64,000 nt of DNA, from the NCBI RefSeq assembly GCF_042429435.1, contig NZ_JBHMAF010000167.1, one strand, 5' to 3'. This document shows positions 16,481 through 25,453 of this stretch, piece after piece. Position 1 is the first letter of the stretch. Each line of letters opens with the position of its first letter. Both the position numbers and the translations under genes were made by a program. The notes below the pieces were generated by a model. That model made no database searches, was not told where the DNA came from, and saw nothing but the letters and a program-made list of their open reading frames with translations. The DNA comes from Ectobacillus funiculus (GTDB lineage: Bacteria > Bacillota > Bacilli > Bacillales > Bacillaceae_G).

Positions 16481-16687
16481 CCTTCAATCAATTTTGAGTA
16501 TTCGGTGCAGCTTCTACGATTGTATGTTTGATAGCTTCCCTTTCCTCTGTTAGCTAGCTTTCGTCTACTGAAATGTTTCATTAACAGGCTGTATGCATCC
16601 CTGTCCCATGAGGCGCTTTCCTAGCTGCAGTAATTTCCTTTTCTACAGATAGGAAAATTCCAATAAATGCAATCTTTGCACCAGAAC

Positions 16688-17911
16688 CTAGGAAGCTTTG
16701 TTCTTGTTATAAATATCAAACGCAACCGCTGCCAATAGGACTAAGCCCTTGATTCCTTGCTGCCAGTCAATTCCTAAGCCAAGCAATGACATGCCATTAT
16801 TCATAATCCCCATTACTAGTCCGCCAATAATAGCACCTGCAACCGTACCAATTCCTCCATAAGCCGATGCCCCGCCAATGAAGCAAGCAGCAATAGCATC
16901 TAGCTCAAATAAGTTTCCAGCTTTCGGTGTTGCAGCGTTTAAACGGGCTGCAAAGATAAGTCCAGACAGGGCAGCTAGCACTCCCATATTTACAAATACC
17001 CAGAATGTGACACGCTTTGTTTTGACCCCTGATAATTGTGCTGCTTTTTCATTTCCGCCAATCGCATACACATGACGGCCTGCCTTTGTTTTATTCGTGA
17101 CAAATCGATATGCTACAATTAACACAGCTAGGATTATTAAAATATTTGGAATCCCTTCGTACGTAGCAAGAACGTACGCAAACACATTTATAATAGCGAC
17201 AATGGCAACAAGTTTTAGTGCAAATAATCCTGTTGGCTGCACAGCAAAATTGTACTTTCTTTGTGTTCGTCTGCTCTTTATTTCATTGAGTACTAGAATT
17301 ACAGATAATGCAACACCTAGAACAAGAGTAAATACATGAATTGTACCTCCGCCGAACAAATCAGGAATGAAACCGGAGCTTATTTTTTGAAATGACTCCG
17401 GAAATGGAGCAATCGACTTTCCCTCGAGAACAATCATCGTTAATCCTCGGAATAAAAGCATCCCAGCAAGTGTTACGATAAAGGATGGAATTTTGACATA
17501 AGCTACCCAAAATCCTTGCCAAGCTCCAATGAGAGCACCCACTAGCAACGAAATAATGATAGCCAGAGCCGGAGAAACTTGATGATCGACCATTAAAATA
17601 GCAGAGATAGCTCCTACAAACGCAGCGATTGAACCGACTGATAAATCGATATGACCCGTAATAATCACGAGTACCATTCCAATAGCCAATACTAAAATAT
17701 AACTATTTTGCAAGATTAAATTCGTAATGTTTAATGGTCTTAATAAAATCCCGTCGGTTAAAATTTGGAAGAGGAGCATAATAAAAACAAGTGACATAAT
17801 CATACTATACTGTCTCATGTTGTTCGCAAGCATTTTGGTTAACGGTTTTGTATTTGTTCCCCCACCCGTACCCGTGTTATTTTTAAATACCTTTTCAATG
17901 AATGTTTGCAT
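16688..17911 (-). CDS. araH: Monosaccharide ABC transporter permease (AraH/MmsB type)
   Basis: 407 residues, about ten hydrophobic helices. It is the membrane channel of a CUT2 monosaccharide importer. Typical segments: MVLVIITGHIDLSVGSIAAF, WQGFWVAYVKIPSFIVTLAG, YAIGGNEKAAQLSGVKTKRV (the coupling helix contacting the ATPase) and IGTVAGAIIGGLVMGIMNNG. The length, with an insert around residues 195-245, is typical of the XylH/GguB/MmsB branch rather than RbsC. GGGGGTAGG precedes the ATG and it lies 7 bases after araG. The araPST-araEGH order equals that of the Geobacillus arabinose transporter. Confidence 0.88.
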   Translation of the reverse strand: MQTFIEKVFKNNTGTGGGTNTKPLTKMLANNMRQYSMIMSLVFIMLLFQILTDGILLRPLNITNLILQNSYILVLAIGMVLVIITGHIDLSVGSIAAFVGAISAILMVDHQVSPALAIIISLLVGALIGAWQGFWVAYVKIPSFIVTLAGMLLFRGLTMIVLEGKSIAPFPESFQKISSGFIPDLFGGGTIHVFTLVLGVALSVILVLNEIKSRRTQRKYNFAVQPTGLFALKLVAIVAIINVFAYVLATYEGIPNILIILAVLIVAYRFVTNKTKAGRHVYAIGGNEKAAQLSGVKTKRVTFWVFVNMGVLAALSGLIFAARLNAATPKAGNLFELDAIAACFIGGASAYGGIGTVAGAIIGGLVMGIMNNGMSLLGLGIDWQQGIKGLVLLAAVAFDIYNKNKAS

Positions 17912-17918
17912 ACGTGTC

Positions 17919-19454
17919 CTACCCCCTAATCTTGCTCTTTGTCATATATTTCATAATACGTTCCTGAGTCGCTTCCTCACCATTCACCTCACCGGTGATC
18001 CGTCCCTCACTCATCACATAAATTCGATCACATATTCCTAGAATTTCAGGGAGCTCAGAGGAAATGACTAACACTCCTTTTCCTTCCATTGCTAATTGGT
18101 TAATGATAGTATATATTTCATATTTTGCACCTACATCAATGCCGCGGGTCGGCTCATCCAAAATCAAAATATCCGGTTCGGAGAAAATCCACTTGCTTAG
18201 TACAACCTTCTGTTGATTCCCACCGCTTAAGTTTCCTGTTTTTTGATAAATACTTGGTGTTTTTATTTTCATTTTCTCCCGAAAGCGCTCAGCTTCCATA
18301 ACTTCTTGATTTTCATTTAGGATAAATTTATTTGAGATCTTATCTAAGCTTGCTAATGATATATTCTGCTTAATATCATACATTAAGATGAGACCATTGC
18401 CTTTTCGGTCCTCTGTCACGTAAGCTATACCTTGACGAATCGCTTTATTAACATCGTCTAAATATATTTCTTGGCCATTTTTTAATATTTGCCCGCTTAT
18501 TTTCTTACCGTATGTTTTACCGAAGATGCTCATTGCGAGTTCTGTTCGTCCTGCCCCCATTAAACCGGCAATACCTACAATTTCACCTTTGCGGATATGA
18601 AAATTGATAGTATCAAGCACTTTTCGATCCGTATGCAAAGGATGATATACATTCCAATTTTTAACCTCAAATATCGGCTCTCCAATTTTCGGTTCCCGCT
18701 TCGGATAACGGTTCGTTAAATCTCTTCCTACCATGCCCTTTATGATTCGATCCTCTGTAATGTTATCTTTTTTCATATCCAAAGTTTCAATCGTTTGCCC
18801 ATCACGCAAAATTGTAATAGAATCCGCAACCTTTGATATTTCATTTAACTTATGAGAAATAATAATAGCTGACATCCCTTGATTTTTAAATTCTAATAAT
18901 AAATTTAATAGATTTTCACTATCATCTTCATTTAGGGCAGCAGTCGGTTCATCTAAAATTAACAGCTTCACTTCTTTCGATAACGCCTTCGCAATTTCCA
19001 CCAATTGCTGCTTCCCAACACCAATATTCGTAATTAACATGTTGGGCGCTTCATCTAGTCCTACCTTTTGCAGCAATTCACGTGTCTGTACTGTTGTTTC
19101 ATTCCAATTAATAACGCCGTTCTTTGCTTGTTCATTCCCTAAAAAAATATTCTCAGCTATTGATAAATAAGGGATCAATGCTAATTCCTGATGAATAATC
19201 ACAATCCCTAATTCTTCACTTTGCTTAATATCTTTAAACTTGCAGACATTGCCTTGAAAGAAGATATCGCCTGTATAGCTTCCATGGGGATATACACCAC
19301 TTAGCACCTTCATTAAAGTGGATTTCCCTGCACCATTTTCACCGCATAATGCGTGAATTTCACCTTCTTTTACCTTTAGGTTTACATTTTGAAGTGCTTT
19401 AACCCCTGGAAACTCCTTCGTGATATTCCGCATTTCTAATATAATTCCTGACAT
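17919..19454 (-). CDS. araG: Monosaccharide ABC transporter ATPase (AraG/MmsA type)
   Basis: 511 residues with two fused ABC domains, as in all CUT2 importers. The first domain has GENGAGKSTL (Walker A), GVGKQQLVEIAKAL (signature) and LLILDEPTAAL (Walker B). The second has GLMGAGRTE in place of a normal Walker A, LSGGNQQKVVLSKW and ILILDEPTRGID. It powers uptake by AraE/AraH. It is the middle gene of araEGH, between the binding protein and permease. The degenerate second Walker A is usual for this family. Confidence 0.92.
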   Translation of the reverse strand: MSGIILEMRNITKEFPGVKALQNVNLKVKEGEIHALCGENGAGKSTLMKVLSGVYPHGSYTGDIFFQGNVCKFKDIKQSEELGIVIIHQELALIPYLSIAENIFLGNEQAKNGVINWNETTVQTRELLQKVGLDEAPNMLITNIGVGKQQLVEIAKALSKEVKLLILDEPTAALNEDDSENLLNLLLEFKNQGMSAIIISHKLNEISKVADSITILRDGQTIETLDMKKDNITEDRIIKGMVGRDLTNRYPKREPKIGEPIFEVKNWNVYHPLHTDRKVLDTINFHIRKGEIVGIAGLMGAGRTELAMSIFGKTYGKKISGQILKNGQEIYLDDVNKAIRQGIAYVTEDRKGNGLILMYDIKQNISLASLDKISNKFILNENQEVMEAERFREKMKIKTPSIYQKTGNLSGGNQQKVVLSKWIFSEPDILILDEPTRGIDVGAKYEIYTIINQLAMEGKGVLVISSELPEILGICDRIYVMSEGRITGEVNGEEATQERIMKYMTKSKIRG

Positions 19455-19544
19455 CTTATCACCACACCCTCAAAATTTGATGAAATGATTTAGCGGCCAT
19501 CAACCGATAGCTACTAAATCATTTCATGCCAGACGATTTACGCT

Positions 19545-20624
19545 TTATTTTCCGAGCTCTTTTTCTGTGTAGTAGCCACTGTCTACTAATACAGATTTAT
19601 AGTTTGCAGCATCAACAGACACTGGTTCTAGCAGATAAGCAGGCACTACTTTTTTGCCATTGTCATATGTTTTTGCGTCGTTTACCTCTGCTTCTTTTCC
19701 TTTTAATATTGCATCTACCATCGCAACCGCTTTCTTAGCCAGTTCTCTTGTATCCTTAAATACCGTTTGTGTTTGTTCACCAGCTATAATAGATTTCACG
19801 GAAGCCAGCTCAGCATCTTGACCAGTGATTACAGGCATTGGCTTATCCGCTTTTCCGTATCCAACACCCTTTAGAGAGGAAATAATACCGATACTAATAC
19901 CGTCATAAGGAGACAACACAGCATCTATTTTTTCAGTTGTATAGTGGGCACTTAATAAATTGTCCATTCTCGCCTGTGCAACTGCACCGTCCCAGCGTAA
20001 TGTTGCGCCTTGCTCAAATTTAGTTTGACCACTCTTTACGACCAATTTTCCAGATTCAATATACGGCTTTAATACTGACATTGCCCCATCAAAGAAGAAG
20101 TAAGCATTATTGTCATCAGGTGATCCTGCAAATAACTCGATATTAAATGGGCCTTTTCCGTCTTTTAAGCCTAATTTCTGCTCAATATATGAACCTTCCA
20201 GAACTCCTACTTTAAAGTTATCAAATGTTGCATAGTAGCTAACATACTTACTATTTTTGATCAAACGATCATAAGCAATTACTTGAATATCCTGTTTGTT
20301 TGCTTTTTCTAAAACATCTGTTAATGCTTCACCATCAATTGGAGCAACAACTAAAACGCTTACACCCTTGGTAATCATATTTTCGATTTGGGATACTTGG
20401 TTCTCTACTACATCCTCTGCATACTGCAAGTCTGTTTTGTATCCCAATGCTTTAAATTCCTTTACCATGTTTTCTCCATCATTTACCCATCGCTCTGATG
20501 ATTTTGTGGGCATTGAAATCCCTACAAAACCACTATCTCCTCCACTGGCTCCTTTACTTCCTCCGCATGCTGCCAATGAAAATACTATGACTGCTAACAG
20601 CAATACTGACAACAACTTCCTCAT
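19545..20624 (-). CDS. araE: Monosaccharide-binding lipoprotein (AraE/ChvE type)
   Basis: 359 residues from the ATG at 20624, which has GGGGGAT upstream; longer in-frame starts lack this. A lipoprotein signal ends FSLAAC. The mature protein matches ChvE/GguE-type multiple-monosaccharide binding proteins: VGISMPTKSSERWVNDGENM, VVAPIDGEALTDVLEKA, VIAYDRLI, FAGSPDDNNAYFFFDGAM and VLSPYDGISIGIISSLKGVG. It captures arabinose or related pyranoses for AraGH. A cre site lies about 130 bases upstream and a terminator separates it from araT, so it starts its own transcript. Confidence 0.88.
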   Translation of the reverse strand: MRKLLSVLLLAVIVFSLAACGGSKGASGGDSGFVGISMPTKSSERWVNDGENMVKEFKALGYKTDLQYAEDVVENQVSQIENMITKGVSVLVVAPIDGEALTDVLEKANKQDIQVIAYDRLIKNSKYVSYYATFDNFKVGVLEGSYIEQKLGLKDGKGPFNIELFAGSPDDNNAYFFFDGAMSVLKPYIESGKLVVKSGQTKFEQGATLRWDGAVAQARMDNLLSAHYTTEKIDAVLSPYDGISIGIISSLKGVGYGKADKPMPVITGQDAELASVKSIIAGEQTQTVFKDTRELAKKAVAMVDAILKGKEAEVNDAKTYDNGKKVVPAYLLEPVSVDAANYKSVLVDSGYYTEKELGK

Positions 20625-20754
20625 CTGTTTATCCCCCTTTATCTCTATCATTTGCCCATCGGAAGTAGCTTCCCTGATGTAACTTGAATATACCATCCCG
20701 TCATTTTTTGGTCTTTTTAATAAAATAACTCTTTTTATAAAAATTTAACTTAAA

Positions 20755-20769
20755 TTAAAACGCTTTCAA
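20755..20769. promoter_or_regulatory. Probable cre site upstream of araE
   Basis: On the minus strand TTGAAAGCGTTTTAA matches WTGNAANCGNWNNCW except for the penultimate C. Its position before the transporter operon fits CcpA repression. Confidence 0.5.
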
Positions 20770-20861
20770 AAATAAAGCTTAACGAATCCTGCCCAGCCCT
20801 CTCCCCTTCTTCAAGCAGCATTAGCTGGTAAGTTAGGGTAGGCCATGACAAGGCTTAAAAT

Positions 20862-20894
20862 AAAAAACAGACCGAATTTTCCGACTCGGTCCGT
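20862..20894 (-). terminator. Terminator of the araPST operon
   Basis: On the minus strand ACCGAGTCGGAAAATTCGGT forms a hairpin extended by flanking pairs and is followed by TTTTTTATTTT. It lies between araT and araE. Confidence 0.7.
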
Positions 20895-20977
20895 CTTCTA
20901 ATCATCGTCTAAATTATGAGTACTGTTTCATCTATCCACAAATCTATATTCACAACATGTATCTTTCATCCAACCAT

Positions 20978-22255
20978 TTACCCCTCGATATTGTGTGCAA
21001 TTTTCTTATCAATAGTTACCGTAAATTCTTTCCTAATCAGTTCGTCATATAAAAAGCCTGAGCCTTTTCGATACTGATTAGGTGATACCCCCATGACTTT
21101 TTTGAAGGCTGTACTGAAGTAATGCTGTGTATCATAGCCCACCCGTTCAGCAATTTCAAGAATCGATAGATCGGTATCATTCAACAGCTGAATTGCCTTT
21201 TTCATTCGCAGCTCGGTAACCAATCCCACAAACGACCTCCCCAATTCTTGCTTAATCGTCCTGCTCAAATAAACAGGAGATGCCTGCAGAGACTGTGCTA
21301 ACAATTCCAATGTAAGATCAGGATCGGAAAAATGGTCATGAATAAACTTTTTCGCACGACGAACCATTGGAGAAATACGCGACTCCTTATCAACCAACCC
21401 TCTGCAATGTTGATAAAGTTCTGTAATTGCTGTCAATCCGTCCTGAATCGGTTCAAAGTACAGATTCACTGTAACTCGCAAATATTCCTTAACTGCTTTT
21501 TCAATTTCAAACAGGGTATCCGTAGGCACATGTCCCCAAACACATACGATAATGAGTCCAGAATGATCGCAAAATAGGACTTTCTGAAAGGGCTGAAGCA
21601 ATTCCGAAACAATATTTTCAATAGAAAATAACAGCATTTTTCTATCATTTTCTTTCACTAATGGTGTATTGGCATAAAATTCGGGACAGTGAATGATACC
21701 GAATTGCTGCGGACATTCTGCAGGCAGCTGTAAAAACCGAAGTTGCTCCAATATTTCCGCCTCTTTCATATGCCCTTCAATCCATTCCAAACAAAAGCGC
21801 TCTTGCAGCAACGGAAAATTTTTTGTAATTTGTGTTTCTGCCATTTTTAAATACTCATTCTGCTGTATTGTATCTTCTAGCTCTTGGCGTATGTTCTTCA
21901 GCAGATTCTTTAATTGTTCAGGATTTGCCGGCTTAAGAATATAATCAGTAACATGTAAGCGTACTGCTTCTTGTGCATACGTAAATTCATCATGCCCTGT
22001 AATAATGACAATCTTACATTGCGGACGCTTTTCTCGAAGATTCTTAATTAAGGTGATGCCATTCATAATGGGCATATTTAAATCGGCTAGAAGAATATCA
22101 ACAGAATGCTCTAATGCAAGCTCTAACGCTTCCTCCCCATCTTCAGCCTCTGCTACCACTTCCATTTGAAGTGCTTCCCAGTTTATTGCTTCACGAATCC
22201 CCTCTCGAATAATCGGCTCATCATCTGCAATTAACACTTTCCAGGTTTTCTGCAA
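20978..22255 (-). CDS. araT: YesN-type response regulator (AraT-like)
   Basis: 425 residues. A receiver domain (about 1-120) has VLIADDEP, phospho-acceptor Asp in VDILLADLNMP and the Lys in DYILKPAN. A middle domain of about 180 residues has no clear motif. A C-terminal AraC-type double helix-turn-helix (about 305-410) has LSRTIKQELGRSFVGLV and IAERVGYDTQHYFSTAFKKV. The start is TTG with AAGGAGTG upstream. It probably binds near araE and activates the transporter when AraS phosphorylates it, as in Geobacillus AraPST. It follows araS by 32 bases. Confidence 0.88.
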   Translation of the reverse strand: MQKTWKVLIADDEPIIREGIREAINWEALQMEVVAEAEDGEEALELALEHSVDILLADLNMPIMNGITLIKNLREKRPQCKIVIITGHDEFTYAQEAVRLHVTDYILKPANPEQLKNLLKNIRQELEDTIQQNEYLKMAETQITKNFPLLQERFCLEWIEGHMKEAEILEQLRFLQLPAECPQQFGIIHCPEFYANTPLVKENDRKMLLFSIENIVSELLQPFQKVLFCDHSGLIIVCVWGHVPTDTLFEIEKAVKEYLRVTVNLYFEPIQDGLTAITELYQHCRGLVDKESRISPMVRRAKKFIHDHFSDPDLTLELLAQSLQASPVYLSRTIKQELGRSFVGLVTELRMKKAIQLLNDTDLSILEIAERVGYDTQHYFSTAFKKVMGVSPNQYRKGSGFLYDELIRKEFTVTIDKKIAHNIEG

Positions 22256-22287
22256 GAATCTTCACTCCTTTTCCGTTCCCTCGATCC

Positions 22288-24087
22288 TCACTTCTCTCTA
22301 ATAATCGGAAGAATTGCTGTAACTGTTGTCCCTTCCCCTTTTTCACTGTCAATGGCTAAACCATAGGCATCACCAAACGTCAGCTTAATTCTAGCTTGAA
22401 CATTCATCATCCCGTATCCTAAATTTTTAATCTCCCGATTCTCCTCATCCATATTAAGAGCAGTCGCTAATCGTTTTCGAAGAGCATATAAAATTTCGTT
22501 CGGCATCCCGGATCCGTCATCAGTAACACGAATCATTAGTTGTTCATTATCCTCCTTAGCTTCTATAAGAATGTGACCAGGACCCCTTCGCTCTTTAATT
22601 CCGTGATAAATAGCATTTTCTACAATCGGCTGTAATACGAGCTTTAAAACAAATATATCTTGAATATCTGGAGCAATAGCTAAGGTATAATTCAATTTAT
22701 CTTTGTATCGAGCTTTTTGAATTTTTAAATAACTGCAGATGTGCTCTATTTCCTCCATAAAAGGAATGATATCGTTACCTTTGCTTAGTCCGATGCGAAA
22801 TAACCTGGATAGCGATTCCACCACTTCAGCAATATCCTCTGCTCCTTTTTTACGTGCCATCCAATTAATCGTATCTAGTGTATTGTAAAGAAAATGTGGC
22901 TTAATGTGGGCCTGCAGACTGCGCAGCTCAGCTTCCCGCTTTTGACGCTCTTGCAGTTCCGCCAGTACAATCAGCTTGTTGATTTGGGTTAGCATGTTGT
23001 TAAAGCTGCGGCCCAACAGCCCAATTTCATCCTGACGATCCCCTTCATATCGAATCATTAAATTACCTGCTTCTGCTTTCTGCATAAATGACATCAACTG
23101 ACCGATCGGCCTTGCCATGGAATACGATAAATAATATGACGCACCAATTCCAAACAAACAAACGAAGAAAACAAAACTAATGACATAGAAATGAACTTCT
23201 TTTACTTCTAACGCTGATTCGTCCGAGGAAAACACTCCGACTGTCGTCCAGTTAGTAAAAGATGAATTCTGATAAATAAATTGCAGCTCGTTCCCATTTA
23301 CCTCTTTCGAAAATGTTCCGGATGCAGCCTCTCTTAGCCACTGAATAGGAATTTTGTCAATAAAGGATTGTGTTGGAGAATAGATGTTTTTTCCATTTTC
23401 GTCAATTACCGTCAAATAACCTGATTTTCCTAAGCGAGCGTCCTTTGTCGCTTCTGCGATTACTCTAAGCTTTAAGTCAATTAGTACGACGCCCTGCACT
23501 TGCTGCGTGTCAGGATCCAAAATAGCCCGTACAACTGATACCACCTCGTTATCCTTATAGTTAGCATGGCTGGTTACATTTCTATTAACCGGATGCCCTA
23601 TGAATTTAGAAATTCCAGCATTTCTTATCGCCTCTTGATACCATGATTCTTCCGTAAGACTTTTCGAAGAGCGAGCATACATTTCATTACTAATATAGGC
23701 GCCATTTTTATTAACTACGAGAATACCTGCTATCTCTGGATATAAGGTTGTAAACCCCTGTAAAAATTGCAGTGTACTATACTTATTATTTATTTCCGGT
23801 CCTTGCCTCTCGTCATTCTCTTCTAGAAAGCGCTTTATTTCTGGGTTAAATGAAATTAAATAACTAATATTTTGCATATTGCTGGCGTAAAACTCCAAGG
23901 TTTTATTCACTTGACCAATTAATTGAAAAGTATTTTGCGTTACTTGCCTCTCAATAATGCGCTCTACCGTCCATCCAGTTAGAAATCCCAGTCCCATGGA
24001 CGGGAGAATACTGATAACTAACAATAGACTAATAAGCTTATATCTTATAGGGAGATTATTCATTTTAAATGACTTTATTCTTTTCAA
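22288..24087 (-). CDS. araS: YesM-type sensor histidine kinase (AraS-like)
   Basis: 599 residues. Membrane helix near 20-40, an extracellular Cache-like sensor domain to about 300, second helix (FYVISFVFFVCLFGIGASYY), HAMP, then the His-kinase core with phospho-acceptor His in IKPHFLYNTLDTINW, N box LVLQPIVENAIYHGI, and G boxes DDGSGMP and NLGYGMMNVQARI. The start is TTG with GAGGG upstream, or the ATG eight codons later. It lies between the membrane-anchored sugar-binding sensor AraP and the regulator, which defines a three-component system. The extracellular domain probably docks AraP. Confidence 0.9.
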   Translation of the reverse strand: MKRIKSFKMNNLPIRYKLISLLLVISILPSMGLGFLTGWTVERIIERQVTQNTFQLIGQVNKTLEFYASNMQNISYLISFNPEIKRFLEENDERQGPEINNKYSTLQFLQGFTTLYPEIAGILVVNKNGAYISNEMYARSSKSLTEESWYQEAIRNAGISKFIGHPVNRNVTSHANYKDNEVVSVVRAILDPDTQQVQGVVLIDLKLRVIAEATKDARLGKSGYLTVIDENGKNIYSPTQSFIDKIPIQWLREAASGTFSKEVNGNELQFIYQNSSFTNWTTVGVFSSDESALEVKEVHFYVISFVFFVCLFGIGASYYLSYSMARPIGQLMSFMQKAEAGNLMIRYEGDRQDEIGLLGRSFNNMLTQINKLIVLAELQERQKREAELRSLQAHIKPHFLYNTLDTINWMARKKGAEDIAEVVESLSRLFRIGLSKGNDIIPFMEEIEHICSYLKIQKARYKDKLNYTLAIAPDIQDIFVLKLVLQPIVENAIYHGIKERRGPGHILIEAKEDNEQLMIRVTDDGSGMPNEILYALRKRLATALNMDEENREIKNLGYGMMNVQARIKLTFGDAYGLAIDSEKGEGTTVTAILPIIREK

Positions 24088-24113
24088 CTATTATCCCTCG
24101 TTTTCTCGATGCC

Positions 24114-25127
24114 TCACTTAGCATAATAATCTTCTACATTCTCTTTCGTAACTATAGAAATTCCAGTATCGACATAGACTGGCAATGCCAGTGCGTCTGA
24201 AACGCTCTCCTGTTGCGGTGAAGCAAGATTATGATTAAGCTGAAATAAAAACTGTAGGGACCAGTATCCCATCTTCCAGGTACCTTGAGCCAACGTCGCA
24301 GAGATTGTCCCGTTCTGTACCATATCAAGAGTATTCTTGTCCGTATCGAAGCTAATAATCTTCACCTGTCTATCAGATTTTACAGATTGCACAGCCTCTC
24401 CAACCCCAACCCCGCCATTAGCCTCAGTAGTAAAAATTCCTGCCAGGTCTGGGTATTGCTTTATGACTTCCTCTGCGACTTGTTTTGAAACAAGCTGGTC
24501 TCCCCGCCCATCCTTTACGGCAACTACTTCTATTTGTGGATATTCTTTATAAATTGTCTCTAGAAATCCTTTCGTTCTTTCCTGATGGTTTAATTGATTC
24601 AATAATGTCACAACAGATACTTTTCCTCTACCATTTAACAATTCCCCCATTTTACGAGCCGCGGTTACTCCAGCATTATAATTGTTTGTGCCTAAAAACG
24701 TATGCACGTTACTGGAGGAAGCATCCGAATCAAATAATACGACAGGAATTCCTGCATCTATCGCTTTGTTAATTGTAGCTGTTAATGCAGTGGGATTAAT
24801 GGCTGATATAGCAATTCCTGCGGGTTTCTTTGCAATGATTTGTTCTAATACTGCAATTTGCTCATGCACATCGTACTGCGTGGCCCCGCGATACTCCACC
24901 GAAACATTCAACACACGAGCCGCATCTTCAAAGCCCTTCAGAGCAGTTTTCCAATAATCAATCCCTGCTAGGAATGTAACCATGACATATTTTTCGCTAA
25001 CCTTACCCCGAAGGTCATCCTGAGGCTGATTGGAGGAACTAGAAGCAAATTCTTTTAAATGATAGTTATATAAATAAGTAAGAAAGCCAGCAAACAAAAA
25101 AACATAGATGAATAATAGCTTCTTCAC
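24114..25127 (-). CDS. araP: Membrane-anchored sugar-binding sensor (AraP-like)
   Basis: 337 residues with a GTG start after AAAGGGG. A single N-terminal membrane helix (LLFIYVFLFAGFLTYLYNY) without a lipobox Cys anchors a periplasmic-binding-protein fold: YVMVTFLAGIDYWKTALKGF, AIDAGIPVVLFDSDASSS, TFLGTNNYNAGVTAARKMGE, AGIFTTEANGGVGVGEAV. No permease or ATPase adjoins it directly; instead it heads an operon with araS and araT, so it serves as the ligand sensor and not as transporter part. Arabinose is inferred from gene order matching Geobacillus araPSTEGH. Confidence 0.85.
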   Translation of the reverse strand: MKKLLFIYVFLFAGFLTYLYNYHLKEFASSSSNQPQDDLRGKVSEKYVMVTFLAGIDYWKTALKGFEDAARVLNVSVEYRGATQYDVHEQIAVLEQIIAKKPAGIAISAINPTALTATINKAIDAGIPVVLFDSDASSSNVHTFLGTNNYNAGVTAARKMGELLNGRGKVSVVTLLNQLNHQERTKGFLETIYKEYPQIEVVAVKDGRGDQLVSKQVAEEVIKQYPDLAGIFTTEANGGVGVGEAVQSVKSDRQVKIISFDTDKNTLDMVQNGTISATLAQGTWKMGYWSLQFLFQLNHNLASPQQESVSDALALPVYVDTGISIVTKENVEDYYAK

Positions 25128-25453
25128 TAAATGAAACCCCTTTCAAAAAACCATCTACTAATATTCGTCAATGCTTTTCTACAAATACTACAAAATAATG
25201 ATTGAAGTGTTTGTCCTTTGTCTACGATTAGCGAGCTCTGCCCTTGAGCAAAGACAGAGGCATTTATACTTTGTTCCTAAAATTTCTAACTATATCAAAT
25301 TATCTTTCAGCTAGAAATCTATATTTTCTTAAAGTATGAAGAATCCCCTCCAAGTTACAGTGTAGCACCCAACATCATCGGTATGGGCTTTTTCACTATC
25401 TACTTAAAGGGGATACTATCAAATTGGGCAGCTTCTTTTATGACAAAAGTAGA
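25128..25453. other. Intergenic region between araP and the GH43 gene
   Basis: Contains repeat copy 7. The araP promoter must lie here but I could not identify it. A weak hairpin near 25365-25395 (GCACCCA / TGGGC) may end the GH43 transcript. Confidence 0.4.
25224..25338 (+). repeat. Dispersed structured repeat, copy 7 (diverged)
   Basis: Recognisable by GCGAGCTCTGCCCTTGAGCA, AAGACAGAGGC, TTCCTAAAATTTC and the CTAGAAATCTATATTTTCTT arm. It is the most diverged full copy and lacks the TAGTTGCACTTA block. Confidence 0.65.

Noticed and set aside
16490..16687. Possible remnant downstream of araH
   Set aside because: Minus-strand frames here read for 20-40 codons but match nothing I recognise, so no pseudogene is called.
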